From Ostrinia nubilalis (lineage: Eukaryota > Arthropoda > Insecta > Lepidoptera > Crambidae), in assembly GCF_963855985.1 (NCBI RefSeq), contig NC_087095.1, positions 8,690,001 to 8,754,000 on the forward strand: a DNA stretch of 64,000 nucleotides, written 5' to 3'. Position numbers and translations under genes: made by a program. Positions within the stretch are counted from its first letter, which is position 1; each line of letters begins with the position of its first letter. Below are positions 23,867 to 34,791 of this stretch, piece after piece. The notes beneath the pieces are model-generated. The model saw only the letters and a program-made list of their open reading frames with translations. It did no database searches and was not told where the DNA came from.

Positions 23867-26176
23867 AATGCGTATTCCAAGTCAATATTTATATTACTTA
23901 CGAAGTTGTAAATGGACAAGCAACAAATAAAATAAAATTGTAGATAATTGTAGAACAAACGAAAACTGGACCAACTATTATTTCCACCACTGCAATTCCT
24001 GTGTCATTATTGACCGTTAAAATATCTAATCAGTAGGTAAATGCTACTAGGTTTGTCCTTAGGAAAGCTAAAATTTCACACCCGGAATGAAATAAGGAAG
24101 ACAAGAGAAATTCGAAGAAGACAAGTGATTGGTCAACACAGGTCATCTTTCCAATGCAATGCTGCAGATGGAGTAAGAAATATCCAATAGAGGACTGATA
24201 AGAGCTGATAATAAAGGAAACCCTTGAATGCTTTTAACTTGAGCTTGTACTGGTGACTAGACCAGAAGAAGACTTACAGCCAGAGAAAAAAACAAGAAGA
24301 CTTCAAAAGTCAAGTAACTCATATTATGACAGGTTCTCTGAAATAGTCGAAAAAAACACATTCAGTGGAACTTGAAGTCATTAATCAAGGCTACTTACAT
24401 GCCGCAGTGGTAACTAATTACGATGGAAAGCCAGTAAAAAGCAATTTAACGGATCAACACTCAGACAGCGGATCCGTCATCATCAATTTGAAATGTAATG
24501 GCTCCATGACTGCTGCCAACGGTAAATGACGAAACACTATTATGACTTCATTAAGCTATGGAAAATTTTATTTCGATGGACATTTCTGATTAAACACGTA
24601 TATCGGACAAAAAACTTCTACTTACCTGAAAAAAATCCATTGACCATTATTGTCTTCTGAACAATAAAGCAGAATTTGAATCATTAAGTCAAAGTCAAAA
24701 GTAAGAAAAAATAAGTCATGCATTTCAATAAGAATTTTAATGTCCAAGTTTCAAAATAAATAATGATCATAATGCATTAGATGCTTCTGTGTGACGTTTT
24801 CGTACTTTCGTAGGTTTTTGACAATCAATACACCTAACGTAAACAATTACTAATCATAATTGTATTACTGGTTGCATTATATTCGAGGTATAATAATTCA
24901 TACGTGTCAATTAGACCGGATAGTTCATTTATTAATCATCGCTGATAGGTTGTCGTTCCGGACGTATTTAATCCCACCAACAATGGGGAATTAATATGGC
25001 CGCCATAAATGCGTAGGACTGGGACCAACTGGGACTACGGGATACCATATTCATTTCGTAGTATTCCCATATGAAGCACTACTTAATAGTGAAAAAGACA
25101 ATGAACTTACCTATTGTGTGTAATAATAAATTATGTGATTTGATATTTTAAGATAACGTCGAGCTTTTGACATAATTTTACTTCTTGCTATCTTTAATGT
25201 TATTTAAGTCGAGACAAACAGAGTCATCTTATACAATTTCCATTTCATCATCATTAGTCTTATTTCGGATCAGTGGAATTGAAAAATATGTTTCTGGAAC
25301 ATTTGTTTTACTTGGATTTTTGATAACATAATCTAGCTTAAAATAATGTAAATCCTGAGACGAAACTTGATCCCTCTAAGTCCCAAGTAAATGAGATTAG
25401 TCTGTGTCTTCAATTATTATGTAAAAGCTTGTAGCCCTATTCTTACTCTGGAAAATGATTTCCACGCGTAAAGTCGCGGTCAGAGCGAAGTTTTCAGCAA
25501 TGATTGAAATACAAATAATTACCGTAGCATTCCAGCCGCATTTATCGAAATATATTTACCGAAAAAACAATTATCGCTAGCAATGTAAACACGATATCGC
25601 TTACGTCAGAACCAGAGTGTGTTCGCACATTATATAAAGCACGTTTTTCAATAAACTGAGTATAAGCGTTGAATATTTTAAAAGGCGAAATCATTGTGTC
25701 GAGTACTCGATAAAAACGCGATTGAAAATAACCGTGTTTCCGCATGGGCAAGGCGAATATTGCATTTTCACTCGGATGATGTGTCAACTGCATTTTAAAT
25801 AACTTAGCGGGCCTCCAGCGGGCTGTCGATATTGATTTGAGGTATTTGCGGGACTTTTTGATGTCCGCATCGAATCCGAGCCGGATATATGCAACTGCTA
25901 TAACCTACATTTTGGAAAATAATGAATAATGGTACTTGGCGAAGCTAGGCAAAGTCTGACAATGATTGAGTTGCAGCTACATCAGACTTGGTGGTTGGTG
26001 CTCAGTCTCAGATGAGAATGAATAAATAGCACCTATGAAAATAGTCCATTGGTTCATCATCATCATCAGCTGAAATAGCAGTTCAGTGGCCTTCTTCGAC
26101 TTGTCATCATCTCAGACAATATTTGACAAACTTTGTACCTACAACTAGATGTTAGAATTACTACTATTATTTTATA
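23867..26176. other. Unique DNA, no supported gene
   Basis: No exon or complete element. A short match near 23975-24000 (CACCACTGCAATTCCTGTGT) resembles the repeat block at 30836-31140. A moderately GC-rich stretch at 25800-25900 (GCGGGCCTCCAGCGGGCTGT) could be regulatory. The minus-strand frame at 25542-25793 has no known motif. Confidence 0.5.
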
Positions 26177-26290
26177 AGTGTTCGCCCAAACGAACGCGTG
26201 CAGCCTGCGTGCGCGATGGCGATGGCGATGGCAATTCTACTGATCGCCATCGCCTTCGCAAGCTGCACGCGTTGGTTTGGTCGAACCTTT
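26177..26290. mobile_element. GGTTCGGCCAAAC MITE, copy 1
   Basis: Inverted ends TTCGCCCAAACGAACGCGTG and the complement of GGTTCGACCAAACCAACGCG, with an inner inverted GCGATGGCGATGGCGAT / ATCGCCATCGCC around a short loop. It shares ends and internal motif with the better-preserved copy at 59610-59744. Non-coding. Confidence 0.75.
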
Positions 26291-28630
26291 AGATGTACGA
26301 GTAAATAGGACACAAGTCCTCTCTTTACTGATAGCTACGCCATATCCCTAAGTAATTTAAAATCTCAATTTTTCAATCTTAGATACAGCTAGCTTAGTCA
26401 CTAAAAATAATTTAAATTAAATTAACTTGAAAAAGACCGACGAAGTGTAAACAGTACGTAATTGTAGACAATCTTGATTTAATTTAGAACCGAGAATTTT
26501 AAAACAAATTGTTAAACGAAAGAAAGCAAGGGACAATCAGATAATATTGTTTTATGCACTGAAGGAATTCTTATTATTCTCTCCCCAAAAAGACTTCAGA
26601 AAAGGCTTTGGACTGATAACAGATTGTTCAAGTTCCACAGTAAAAATCGCTGTGTAATTATTATTTTAACTCAATTTTACTAGCTGCCTTTGTAAATGTC
26701 TGTTTTTGCATTTAAATTAATAACTCGGATAATTTCAAAGATTAGCTAATTTTATTATAAGTAATGTGACTTCAAAATTGGACCTTAAACTCAACTGAAC
26801 ATAATAAGGTTCAAGTTTGAACAAACAAGCGAAAAAAGACGCTAAACCTACACTCAGCATAATAAAAAGGGGTTTAGAATACCGGAAAGTTTGTCTTATA
26901 CAAATACAAGGAGAAAGATTTATTCAATAATTTTCCGTGAGTGTAACCCCGTCTGGGGCGGGTATTCGTCAGTTGTCAATCTGACACGCATGGCTGGCAC
27001 GCTCTCTTTCCCGCCAGCCCCAAATTCTCGCATCACTGCGATGGCGGCGTCGAATTTGCCCCAAAACGGAAGAGATATCGCTCGAACACCAAATCTTCGG
27101 GAGATGGTTATCGTTTCGCAATGGAAATTATTTTTGGAGCTTTATTTTCGGCACTCATTCTATTTTCAAATTCGGAAATGTGACTCTGTACAAATACTCG
27201 TATTTTATAAACGTTTTTTCCGCTTACTATACATTTGGGAATGGCAATTGGCAACGCGATAAACACTATCATGTATCGGCTTATCTATGTAGCTTTGTTA
27301 TTGTACCTACTAGCAATCGCAGGGGAGTTTATATGACCAGTTAACAAAACTACGGCTTTTAGAGAGAGATTACAGCACTCACAATAAATGCTTTAACGGA
27401 CAAAACTGATTCGAACGGATTCGATATTTCGATTTGTCTATACAAACCAGGAATCCTTTTACGCTGATTAAATTTTGTGCAACAAATAATATCTACCTAT
27501 AATAGTCTTGTAGGATAACACATTTAAAAAAGATGCAGTGCATTTACGTGAATCTAGAGATGTCGTTCAGTGGTCATGGGTACACACAGACTCTAAAACA
27601 TCTGTTGAAGAATTTTTATAGCGTTTTTATGTCTCTTTTTACTTTCGATGTCAACTTCGCGAGATTGAAGTGCTTACATGACATAAAAGTGTGAAGATAA
27701 TGTCATTCACCAATTCTTTACGACTCAGACAAAACATTATGACTCAAGTAAAAGACAATATTTGTAATAAGTACCCGGAGTCATCTTTTATTAAGTCAAC
27801 CACTGTGTGTATTTTATGCTGTTTTGGCAGGTGCTATTTTAATTTACAACTTAGGTGACACCTAATTTTATGTAAACGTGCCACGAAATAAGTCTGTTTT
27901 GTTTCCGTCAAAAAGTCGTTCGTTTGTGTCAGTCAAAAAGTGCGGAGTAAAGATGTCCCCCAAGGATGTCCAAGAATGATGAGGAACTTCTCGCGACCTT
28001 CATAGTACGAGAGGGGACCGTAAGTACGTACCCTACGTCTCGATACTAAGATAAGCTCCATGGCACAAATCACCAGATCGGTTCACCTTAGTCAGTGGAT
28101 CCACTAAAATTTTGGGAGTACTCCTGTAGGATTTAAATCCTGTCAAAAGTTGTAGTTCAGTTCGCGATTCACCAGTCCAATATAGTCCGTAAAGTCTAAC
28201 CTGCCATTAAATCTGTACTCAATTAGCTTACCAAACAAAGAAGGTAACTTAAATTATTATGTATAATATTTTAAAAGATTCAGTAAAGCGGTAATCCCTA
28301 TAAAAGCCATGTCGCAGATTAGCTGGAGCTTATTTTCCTTTGTCAAATGCGAATTGTGGCTTTCTGAGTCACCTCTAATCTTTTTAGTGGCCAAGTTTAG
28401 TCATAACAGGCACTATTTTTGGCAAGAAAACATATTTGTCCAGTTTCTTCTAGGTCTTTATAGGAGAACTGAGCAAATAAATATGTTTTCTTCGTAAAAA
28501 TTACGATTGTAAGCAATCCTTGTGACTAGTGACTCTCTGAAACATATTGTCTATGATAAGGAACTTATGGATCATGGCACATATTAAACACATCACATGA
28601 AAGTGTAATACAAGACTGATAATAATTGTT
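26291..28630. other. Unique DNA, possible regulatory stretch, no supported gene
   Basis: The block 26945-27130 is GC-richer (GGCTGGCACGCTCTCTTTCC, GATGGCGGCGTCGAATTTGC) and lies in an otherwise AT-rich intron candidate. The open frame across it (26891-27262) has no recognisable domain. I regard it as a possible regulatory sequence rather than an exon, because no good splice pair encloses it. Confidence 0.4.
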
Positions 28631-28633
28631 TTA

Positions 28634-28749
28634 TGCCCGTTTTCACCATCAATCCCAAATTTTTAAGTGACCCCTTTGAAAACAAAATGCCTGATAAGTA
28701 TTACCATAGGGGTCACTTGAAAATTAGGGATTGATGGTGAAAACGAGCA
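28634..28749. mobile_element. PIF/Harbinger-like MITE (TTA duplication), TGCYCGTTTTCACC family
   Basis: Inverted ends TGCCCGTTTTCACCATCAAT and the complement of TGCTCGTTTTCACCATCAAT extend ~45 bp inward through AAGTGACCCCT. Flanking TTA at 28631-28633 and 28750-28752 gives the 3-bp duplication typical of PIF/Harbinger elements. A second, more decayed copy is at 46846-46955. Confidence 0.8.
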
Positions 28750-29488
28750 TTAGTCTGTAATGCATACTTTATCCTTTGTTTTTAAATAAGATGTGAAAGA
28801 AACAAATGCATTGAGTGCACTTCTCATGTTCTCAATATACGATGCGGCCGTGTCTGCAGATTTGAAGGCGCTTCATTGTTTTATAATGGCGTCTGCGACT
28901 TGCAAATGTACCAAAGTGGTTCAAGTCCCGTAATGTGGAAGCGGAATGGTGGGAGGTAATGCCTAGCGTATACGGAAAAATTTATGAGTCAGCCATTTTG
29001 TGTAAATAAAATCAAAACTTTAGAGTCAGCAAATAAAGTACCGTTATAAAATAGACCTTATAATTTTTTTAAAAAATTACTTGCCTGATTTTAACGTGTA
29101 AATAAAATAATTGGTAATCTGTTATAGTTAGTATTTGCGCTCATAATGTTAGGGGTCCATATTCGGTTGCATAAAAAATATTGTCATAATTTAAGAGTGC
29201 ATAAAGTTTTTTGGCATACTCATCATTTCGCATAACTTTCATACAGAATAAATCATAAAGCATATATTTTTTTGCCATAACCACTTTTATTATAATAATA
29301 TTTTAGTATATATTTTTTCTGTATTCTTGTTTTTTTAATAACGATTTCTAGGCATAACATTTATTGGCATCTAAACCATTGCCATAAATATTACCTTTCA
29401 TAATATACAAAATACCATAATGTTAACAAATTAATATGAAATAAAAAATGTTAAACATATAAAATATAAGTTAACAAATATAAATAGA

Positions 29489-29630
29489 CAAGCAAGCATG
29501 CAAGCAAGCAGCAAGCATGCAAGCAAGCAGCAAGCATGCAAGCAAGCAAGCAAGCAAGCAGCAAGCATGCAATCATGCAGCAAGCACGCAAGCATGCAAG
29601 CAAGCAGCAAGCAAGCATGCAAGCAAGCAT
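29489..29630. repeat. (AAGC)n / AGCAAGCATGC minisatellite
   Basis: Tandem AAGC and ATGC units arranged as GCAAGCATGCAAGCAAGCA repeats, ~140 bp. All frames are open because no unit contains a stop, which explains the stack of open frames rich in Cys/Leu/Ala or Gln/Ala/Ser/Lys here. It lies at the inner edge of the left CATAA array. Confidence 0.95.
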
Positions 29631-29643
29631 TTGGATTGCCTTA

Positions 29644-29761
29644 TCTCCGGCGCTGCGGGAAGTGCGGTCCTTCCGCTCTGGCGTAACATATACCCGGCAT
29701 GCCATGCTGCCGGATCTATGTTACAGCGAGCGAGGACCGCACTCCCTCCGCGCCTCCGGCT
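29644..29761. repeat. GC-rich imperfect palindrome (~58-bp arms)
   Basis: Left arm CTCCGGCGCTGCGGGAAGTG, then CGGTCCTT...GTAACATATACCCGGCAT. The right arm is its inverse (ATGCTGCCGGATCTATGTTAC...GAGGACCGCACTCCCTCC). Arms match at roughly three of four positions. It sits between the minisatellite and the right half of the CATAA element and may be a separate small insertion. The following 29780-29930 has sequence not recognised. Confidence 0.7.
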
Positions 29762-30835
29762 TTTAAATTACACTCTAGTATAGGGCAGACTAGTACCACG
29801 TGGAAGAGACCACGGCCAGTCGGGATCTACATAATTCCAGACCAGGCAAGCTTAATGTTGTAAAAGAAATGTGGACTGTATTATGTGCGTTATAATAGAT
29901 AAGAGGGGTTCGAGATCAAACAGAATGTATTTTCACGAGCTTAAGTTTTCTAAGAGACAGGTCAAAAGAACAAAAATGACAATGACATGAGAATTTAGTT
30001 TTTACAAATCTATAGGCCGAAAGAGTATAAAGGTGGAAGGAGGATCGTTCGCAACATCACAAATACATAATTATTTACTCTTCAATGTTGGTTGCTCTTA
30101 TAGACAATATTTATGACTTTAAATGTTATAAATAATTACATTATGATTATCGTATTTTATTCAAAACAAACTTTAGGAATATAAAAATTATGTTGTTTAC
30201 ATTTATGATTATTTAAATTATGGTATTGAAAATTAGACAAAGTTATTATTATGCCTAAGAAACCATTATGCATTTAGAAAACTATGCATATCAAAGTTTA
30301 TGCGAAAAAACTTTATGCAAATACTGTTATGCCAAACTAAATTATGATGAAAAATGTTATGCGTCTGAGAGGGCACCCAAGTCGCATTTGAAAGAAGTCT
30401 GAAACCTCTTGGAAGATCCTTTCTTAGTAATTTCTTAATTAAATTGTGGTCATACTGCAGGATTTCAGTGTTTAATAATTTGAAGTGTCCTCTAAATGTA
30501 CTAGAAATTACGGCAAAATGTAACTCCAGCAGTTTTTAAATGATTGCTTAAACAGGAAAGCCCACTTTCAAATGATTGCTTAGGTTTCAGGGAAAATGTT
30601 TTTGACAAAAAGTTAATTAGTATAATTCTACAAGCTATTTCGCGGTTCGGGGAAATGTAAACTCTTGTATTTCTCCTCATAGGTAATTATTATTTTTCCT
30701 TTGTTTAAGAAGCTTTAATAATATTTAATGTACAGTAAAAAAGAAAATTCTTCTACCACTTAGACATAAACCTACCACTTAGACAGATACGCACAGACTT
30801 ATGGTATTTTTTTAACCTCCACGAGTTTTTTTTTA

Positions 30836-31145
30836 CTAGCATCTCACCTAAGACAAAGTGGTGATCAGGCTGAAAGTGGAAGCGAGCCAGTAATCCTCGA
30901 CGACAATGAATTCAACTACGGGACTATTCCCACCTATCGTTCCCGCCGCTGCAACTCCTGTGTAGCCAGGATCTAAGGTACCGCCAGTAAAAAACCCAAC
31001 CAGTGAATGGCAAGTTTAAGAATTCAACTGTGTACTACCAGCTTTATAATAATAAGACAGAGTGCATAAAGAAGTGGAATTCGAACCTAAGCTTCTAACA
31101 GTTACCTGACATAGGATCAAAACTGAGGAGTTAACGTTTTTAATG
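30836..31145. repeat. Decayed interspersed repeat (non-LTR/SINE-like)
   Basis: Contains blocks I recognise as recurring in moth genomes: ATCTCACCTAAGACAAAGTG, GGAAGCGAGCC, and GCCGCTGCAACTCCTGTGTA. Further on, a tRNA B-box-like GGTTCGAATTCC is seen on the minus strand (complement at 31081-31092). No intact ORF. Family assignment is from memory of common lepidopteran repeats and is uncertain. Confidence 0.4.
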
Positions 31146-31616
31146 CCAGTGTAAAACCAGGCTATCCTGTTACCGCGGTGACTAACGACGCTAGATGCGG
31201 AGGGTCCCTAGCCTCTCAACCACTTCACATATACATGAATCCCTTTTATAGGTCATCAACCTGGGAATGCACCTAGATCTCACGGCTGGACTGGAAATGA
31301 AACGGGTTGGTGCGTCGTTTTAGTGTTTAAAACTATTTTGGATGGGCGTTTTATAGCATGTTAGTTTATAGAGTTTATCTTAAATGAACACAAATATTTT
31401 CCCAGAAAATGTAATAATAAGTAGGTTTGATTGACTACTGAATCCATTTTTGAACATATTCATGAATTAATTCAGAAAGAAAAGTCAGGGATTGGGATTT
31501 TTTTACGAATAAATGTAGAGTCTCCATTTACGTAACACAGTGCACACAGAAGTCGTATTTTTATTGTAATTCAATTTAGTCGTAACATATCGCTTAAAAC
31601 ATTATAATATGAATTC

Positions 31617-31792
31617 ACTAGCTGTTGCCTGCGGCTTGACCCGCTAACAAAACTATCCTATGTCCTTTTCTGGGACTCGAACTATGTCTATGCCAAATTT
31701 CATCAAAATCCGTTCAGTGGTTTAATAGGCGTGAAAGCAAGACAGACGGGCAGACAGAGTTACTTTCGCATTTATATTATTAGTATAGAGTG
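31617..31792 (+). mobile_element. CCGCGGCTTC...TAATATTAGTA 3'-end repeat, copy 1
   Basis: Begins CTAGCTGTTGCCTGCGGCTT and passes through AACTATCCTATGTCC, CAAATTTCATCAAAATCCG, TTCAGTGG and GACAGACGG. It ends ACTTTCGCATTTATATTATTAGTA. This short interspersed family is shared with 39975-40205, 50501-50735 and, on the minus strand, 41617-41760 and 43438-43643. It resembles the 3' end of a LINE or its SINE partner. Confidence 0.75.
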
Positions 31793-32164
31793 TAGATTTC
31801 AGTGTCATAGCCCCACTATATTATCAAAAAGGTGTTTTATTTCAAGACACATTAGCTCTGATCTCCTACATAATGATCTAGAAAACTTTAGGTCTTTGTG
31901 TTGGAGTGCGTCATAGGAAATGACATGGCGCGATAGAAAGCCGCGCGGTAACATCCCGCTGGCCGCGTCAAGAATCTATACTTGAAAGGAAAGTTAGCAT
32001 AGGCTATAAGAAAATATCTATTCAGACTTAAAATGGTAATTTAAATATACCGACTGTTTTTTTTCGAGTATCTGTGGTTCATTGTTTAGAAATAGTTATA
32101 CTATACAGACTGTTTTTTTAGTGTGGTTCGCCAAAAATAATTAAAAAGATCTTTGTTGTGGTTT

Positions 32165-32173
32165 CAGGTAAGT
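32165..32173 (+). promoter_or_regulatory. Recursive (ratchet) splice site candidate
   Basis: TTTGTTGTGGTTTCAG|GTAAGTAG: a pyrimidine/G-rich acceptor ending in CAG abuts a full-consensus donor GTAAGT, so acceptor and donor are juxtaposed with no exon between. This is the motif used for stepwise removal of very long introns in insects. It lies 22 kb downstream of the proposed first-exon donor and 11 kb upstream of the candidate micro-exon, both on the same strand. Confidence 0.45.
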
Positions 32174-32280
32174 AGCAATTAGGTACATTACTACCACTAC
32201 TACTACTTACCTACCGATTTTACTAAATCTGCAACAATAGATAATAGGGATGATGACTGGGTAATGAAATCGAAATTCTT

Positions 32281-32520
32281 TTAGCCCGTCAGACAGATAA
32301 TTAGAAAATATTAGACTCATATTTTTTAATTATTTCCATAATCGAATAATTACAGTATTATATTGAGTTGAAATGTCGCGTGACGTCACTTTTGAGTAAA
32401 AATTCTACTCAAGCGTGACGTATCGCGCCATTTCAACTCGATGTAGCACTGTTATTATTTAATTATGAAAGAAAATAAAAAATATGAGTCTAATATTTGC
32501 TAATTATCTGTCTGACGGAC
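32281..32520. mobile_element. Palindromic MITE, GTCCGTCAG family, copy 1
   Basis: Inverted ends GCCCGTCAGACAGATAATTA and the complement of GTCCGTCAGACAGATAATTA. The arms continue ~120 bp (ATATTAGACTCATATTTTTTAA) to a core where CGTGACGTCACTTTTGAGTA meets its inverse TACTCAAGCGTGACG. TTA precedes the left end; the right flank has AAA, so the duplication is not intact. A relative with the same ends and TTA duplications is at 49159-49406. Confidence 0.8.
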
Positions 32521-34693
32521 AAATAATTGAAATTTTGTCATCTAGCCTATTAATTGTATTTCAAAGTTCACCCTGTATAAGAAAATACCAGTTAACCCGT
32601 TATCATGCTTAGTTTAGTGATGGAGACTATTACTATTACCAACTATCATCACATTTACTTTAATGTGTCTCAGAATTATAGCTAGTCATACAGTCATACT
32701 AAAATACTCTCAGTAGGTCAGAAAATAGATTATACTTAGTAACTTCTAGATTGACAGTTCAATGTACTCAAGTTGAGAGCCCCATTACTATAAGTTACAT
32801 TATATTATTAAGTCCCTTATAAACAAATTAGACGATACATTAATAATGTGATTTCCATTCCACTCGCTTTACATACATTTCGCTGAAGTAAGTAATCACC
32901 TAAGCACATAAAATATTACAATCGTAATTAAATTTGGCGTAGAATTTGTAATGGCATGTCGAACTATTTGAATATATTAATTCATTGAACTGAAATCATC
33001 ATAACTGATACGCATTCATTATTCAAACAAAATTATGTGAATCTGTTATGAAGTGGCTCAGTTTATACACGTTAAAGTACTTAATTTAATACTTACCTTA
33101 GATATTCAAGTATTTTTTCTCAAATTCTATTGAATTTTTGCAATGAATGATGATCTTAATATTATGCCTTCATACTTGAACTGAATAATAGACAACTAAA
33201 GGCTAGTTTAATTACTTACTAAGAAAAACATGCCAATTAGTGTTGTGCAAAACTTCAATTCTTTGCAGGTGCGTATTCGTAATTTTTTACCGATTTGATA
33301 CAGATGAATTAATTTTTACAATTCCAGATGTGAACCTTTAATATTTAAATAAAGATTTGACTTCGAAAACTCTACAGGTCTCCGATTTAATTTATTAAGT
33401 GTAAGTGCAAAGTAACCATTACTTAATCGGTGAGCTTTAATTAAAAGTGTAGTGGGAAAGCGTCTCGAGTGTAATTTGAACTAAAACAGATAGAAGTGCT
33501 GAAGAGACGGTGACTAATCGCTAATGTATAAAGCGATTTTGTTCCGCTTTTTCTTGAGTCCACGAGAATCTTATTGAATCCTTTTTAGTTACCTACCTAA
33601 GTGAAAACTTGTTGTATGTAAACAAATAAATATAACAAATCAAACAAAGGACTACTAGTTTAATTTTGCTAAAACTTTTTAACAATTTTCTGTTCGGTCA
33701 AATAAAAAAAATATTTTACAAACCCACTTTTAATTTTATTGATTTTTTAATGAAATTATTGAGGCATGATTTTATTACAGGATTTGGTACACGAATACAC
33801 GGTTACACCTGTTTGTCAGAAGTTTGATGCTCGAATCAATTAATTGTTGCACTGCGTATCCAGACTAATAATAATGCTTCCATTGTGTGCGACTCCCAGC
33901 TCTCAGTCTAACTGCTAACAACATTTGCAATATTAATTAAGCCACCCAACTGATTGTTTGATATTTCGGGTTACGGTCGCGTTCGGCATGACACCGGAAT
34001 CGGTATGCGATATTAAGCCCCATCACTATTTAATAAGATCGTCCATTTAACGTCAAAACATATTACAATTTTAGTTTGCGAATAGCCCATAATGGTGCCG
34101 TAAAATGTGTTTTATTGACGTTATGATGACATGAGCGTAGAGATTTTTATTTATACGAAATATTGTGTGTTCCTAAAACTGTACAAGTACCTAATTATGA
34201 ATGTTTGTAGTAATTGGGGTTATACCCTCGAAGATCCACTTGAAACAGTTTTTTTAATGAAATATCATGACAGAATATATGTAGGTATACCTACCTAAAC
34301 TGAAAAAGCTTCATAAGCAATTCGAGTCGTGACAAAAAGTTGATTTTTGTGACGACTCCTCTTTTATTTGTGTTCCATAAAAACTCCCGAAAAATCAGGG
34401 GCGGGTTCATCAATTTACAGTTGATGTGGAGTAAATTACTTACTTTGTATGGGACACATTAATCTATAGAGGATGATTAATGGAAGCAGCACACGATCGC
34501 GATGGCTTGATGGATTAGCCGCCCATATGGTGAATAATTTGCTAAGTGCCACCACCTGGGCCTTGTTTGTTGTCTCGAACTTTGCGCCTTCCCTTTGAGT
34601 GGTCAAGGTGGTTCTGATTCTGAGTCGGATGGGAATGCAATTGGCATTAAGGATAAGTGTTTTTTTTTTTTTTGTCTGTTACAATACTTCGTT

Positions 34694-34791
34694 GCTGGAT
34701 GTAGTAGACTTCCATTAATGCACGTCACTCATCCAGATGAGTGACGTGCATTGATGGAAGTCTACTCCAGTACTACGTCCAGACTTAACCA
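34694..34791. repeat. Long hairpin with a 4-bp loop
   Basis: Left arm CTGGATGTAGT, then AGACTTCCATTAATGCACGT, then CACTCAT. The right arm is its inverse, with one mismatch in the 31-bp inner stem. The outer parts pair again (CTGGAYGTAGT) after an 8-base bulge, ACTGGAGT. This is probably a tiny foldback/MITE derivative. The small loop argues against a microRNA precursor. Confidence 0.75.

Larger units (their letters stand above)
29152..30375. mobile_element. Putative non-autonomous element with inverted arrays of a 15-bp-phased CATAA motif
   Basis: The left array (29142-29420) has CATAA-type motifs starting at 29170, 29185, 29200, 29215, 29231, then 29254, 29276, and again 29353, 29368, 29383, 29399, 29416. 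The right array (30188-30361) has the complement, TTATG, at 30188, 30203, 30218, 30249, 30266, 30298, 30313, 30327, 30342, 30357 (CTATG at 30282). Spacing is 14-17 bp, most often 15. The outer ends are loosely inverted: GGGGTCCATATTCGGTTGCA against the complement of GGGTGCCCTCTCAGACGC. One arm segment, GCATAAAGTTTTTTGGCATA, matches its mirror at all but one base. No ORF is present. A DNA transposon with subterminal binding arrays is the likeliest reading. Confidence 0.55.

Noticed and set aside
29431..29783. Stack of Cys/Leu- or Gln/Ala/Lys-rich open frames
   Set aside because: Translation of a stop-free AAGC/ATGC minisatellite; open in several frames on both strands.
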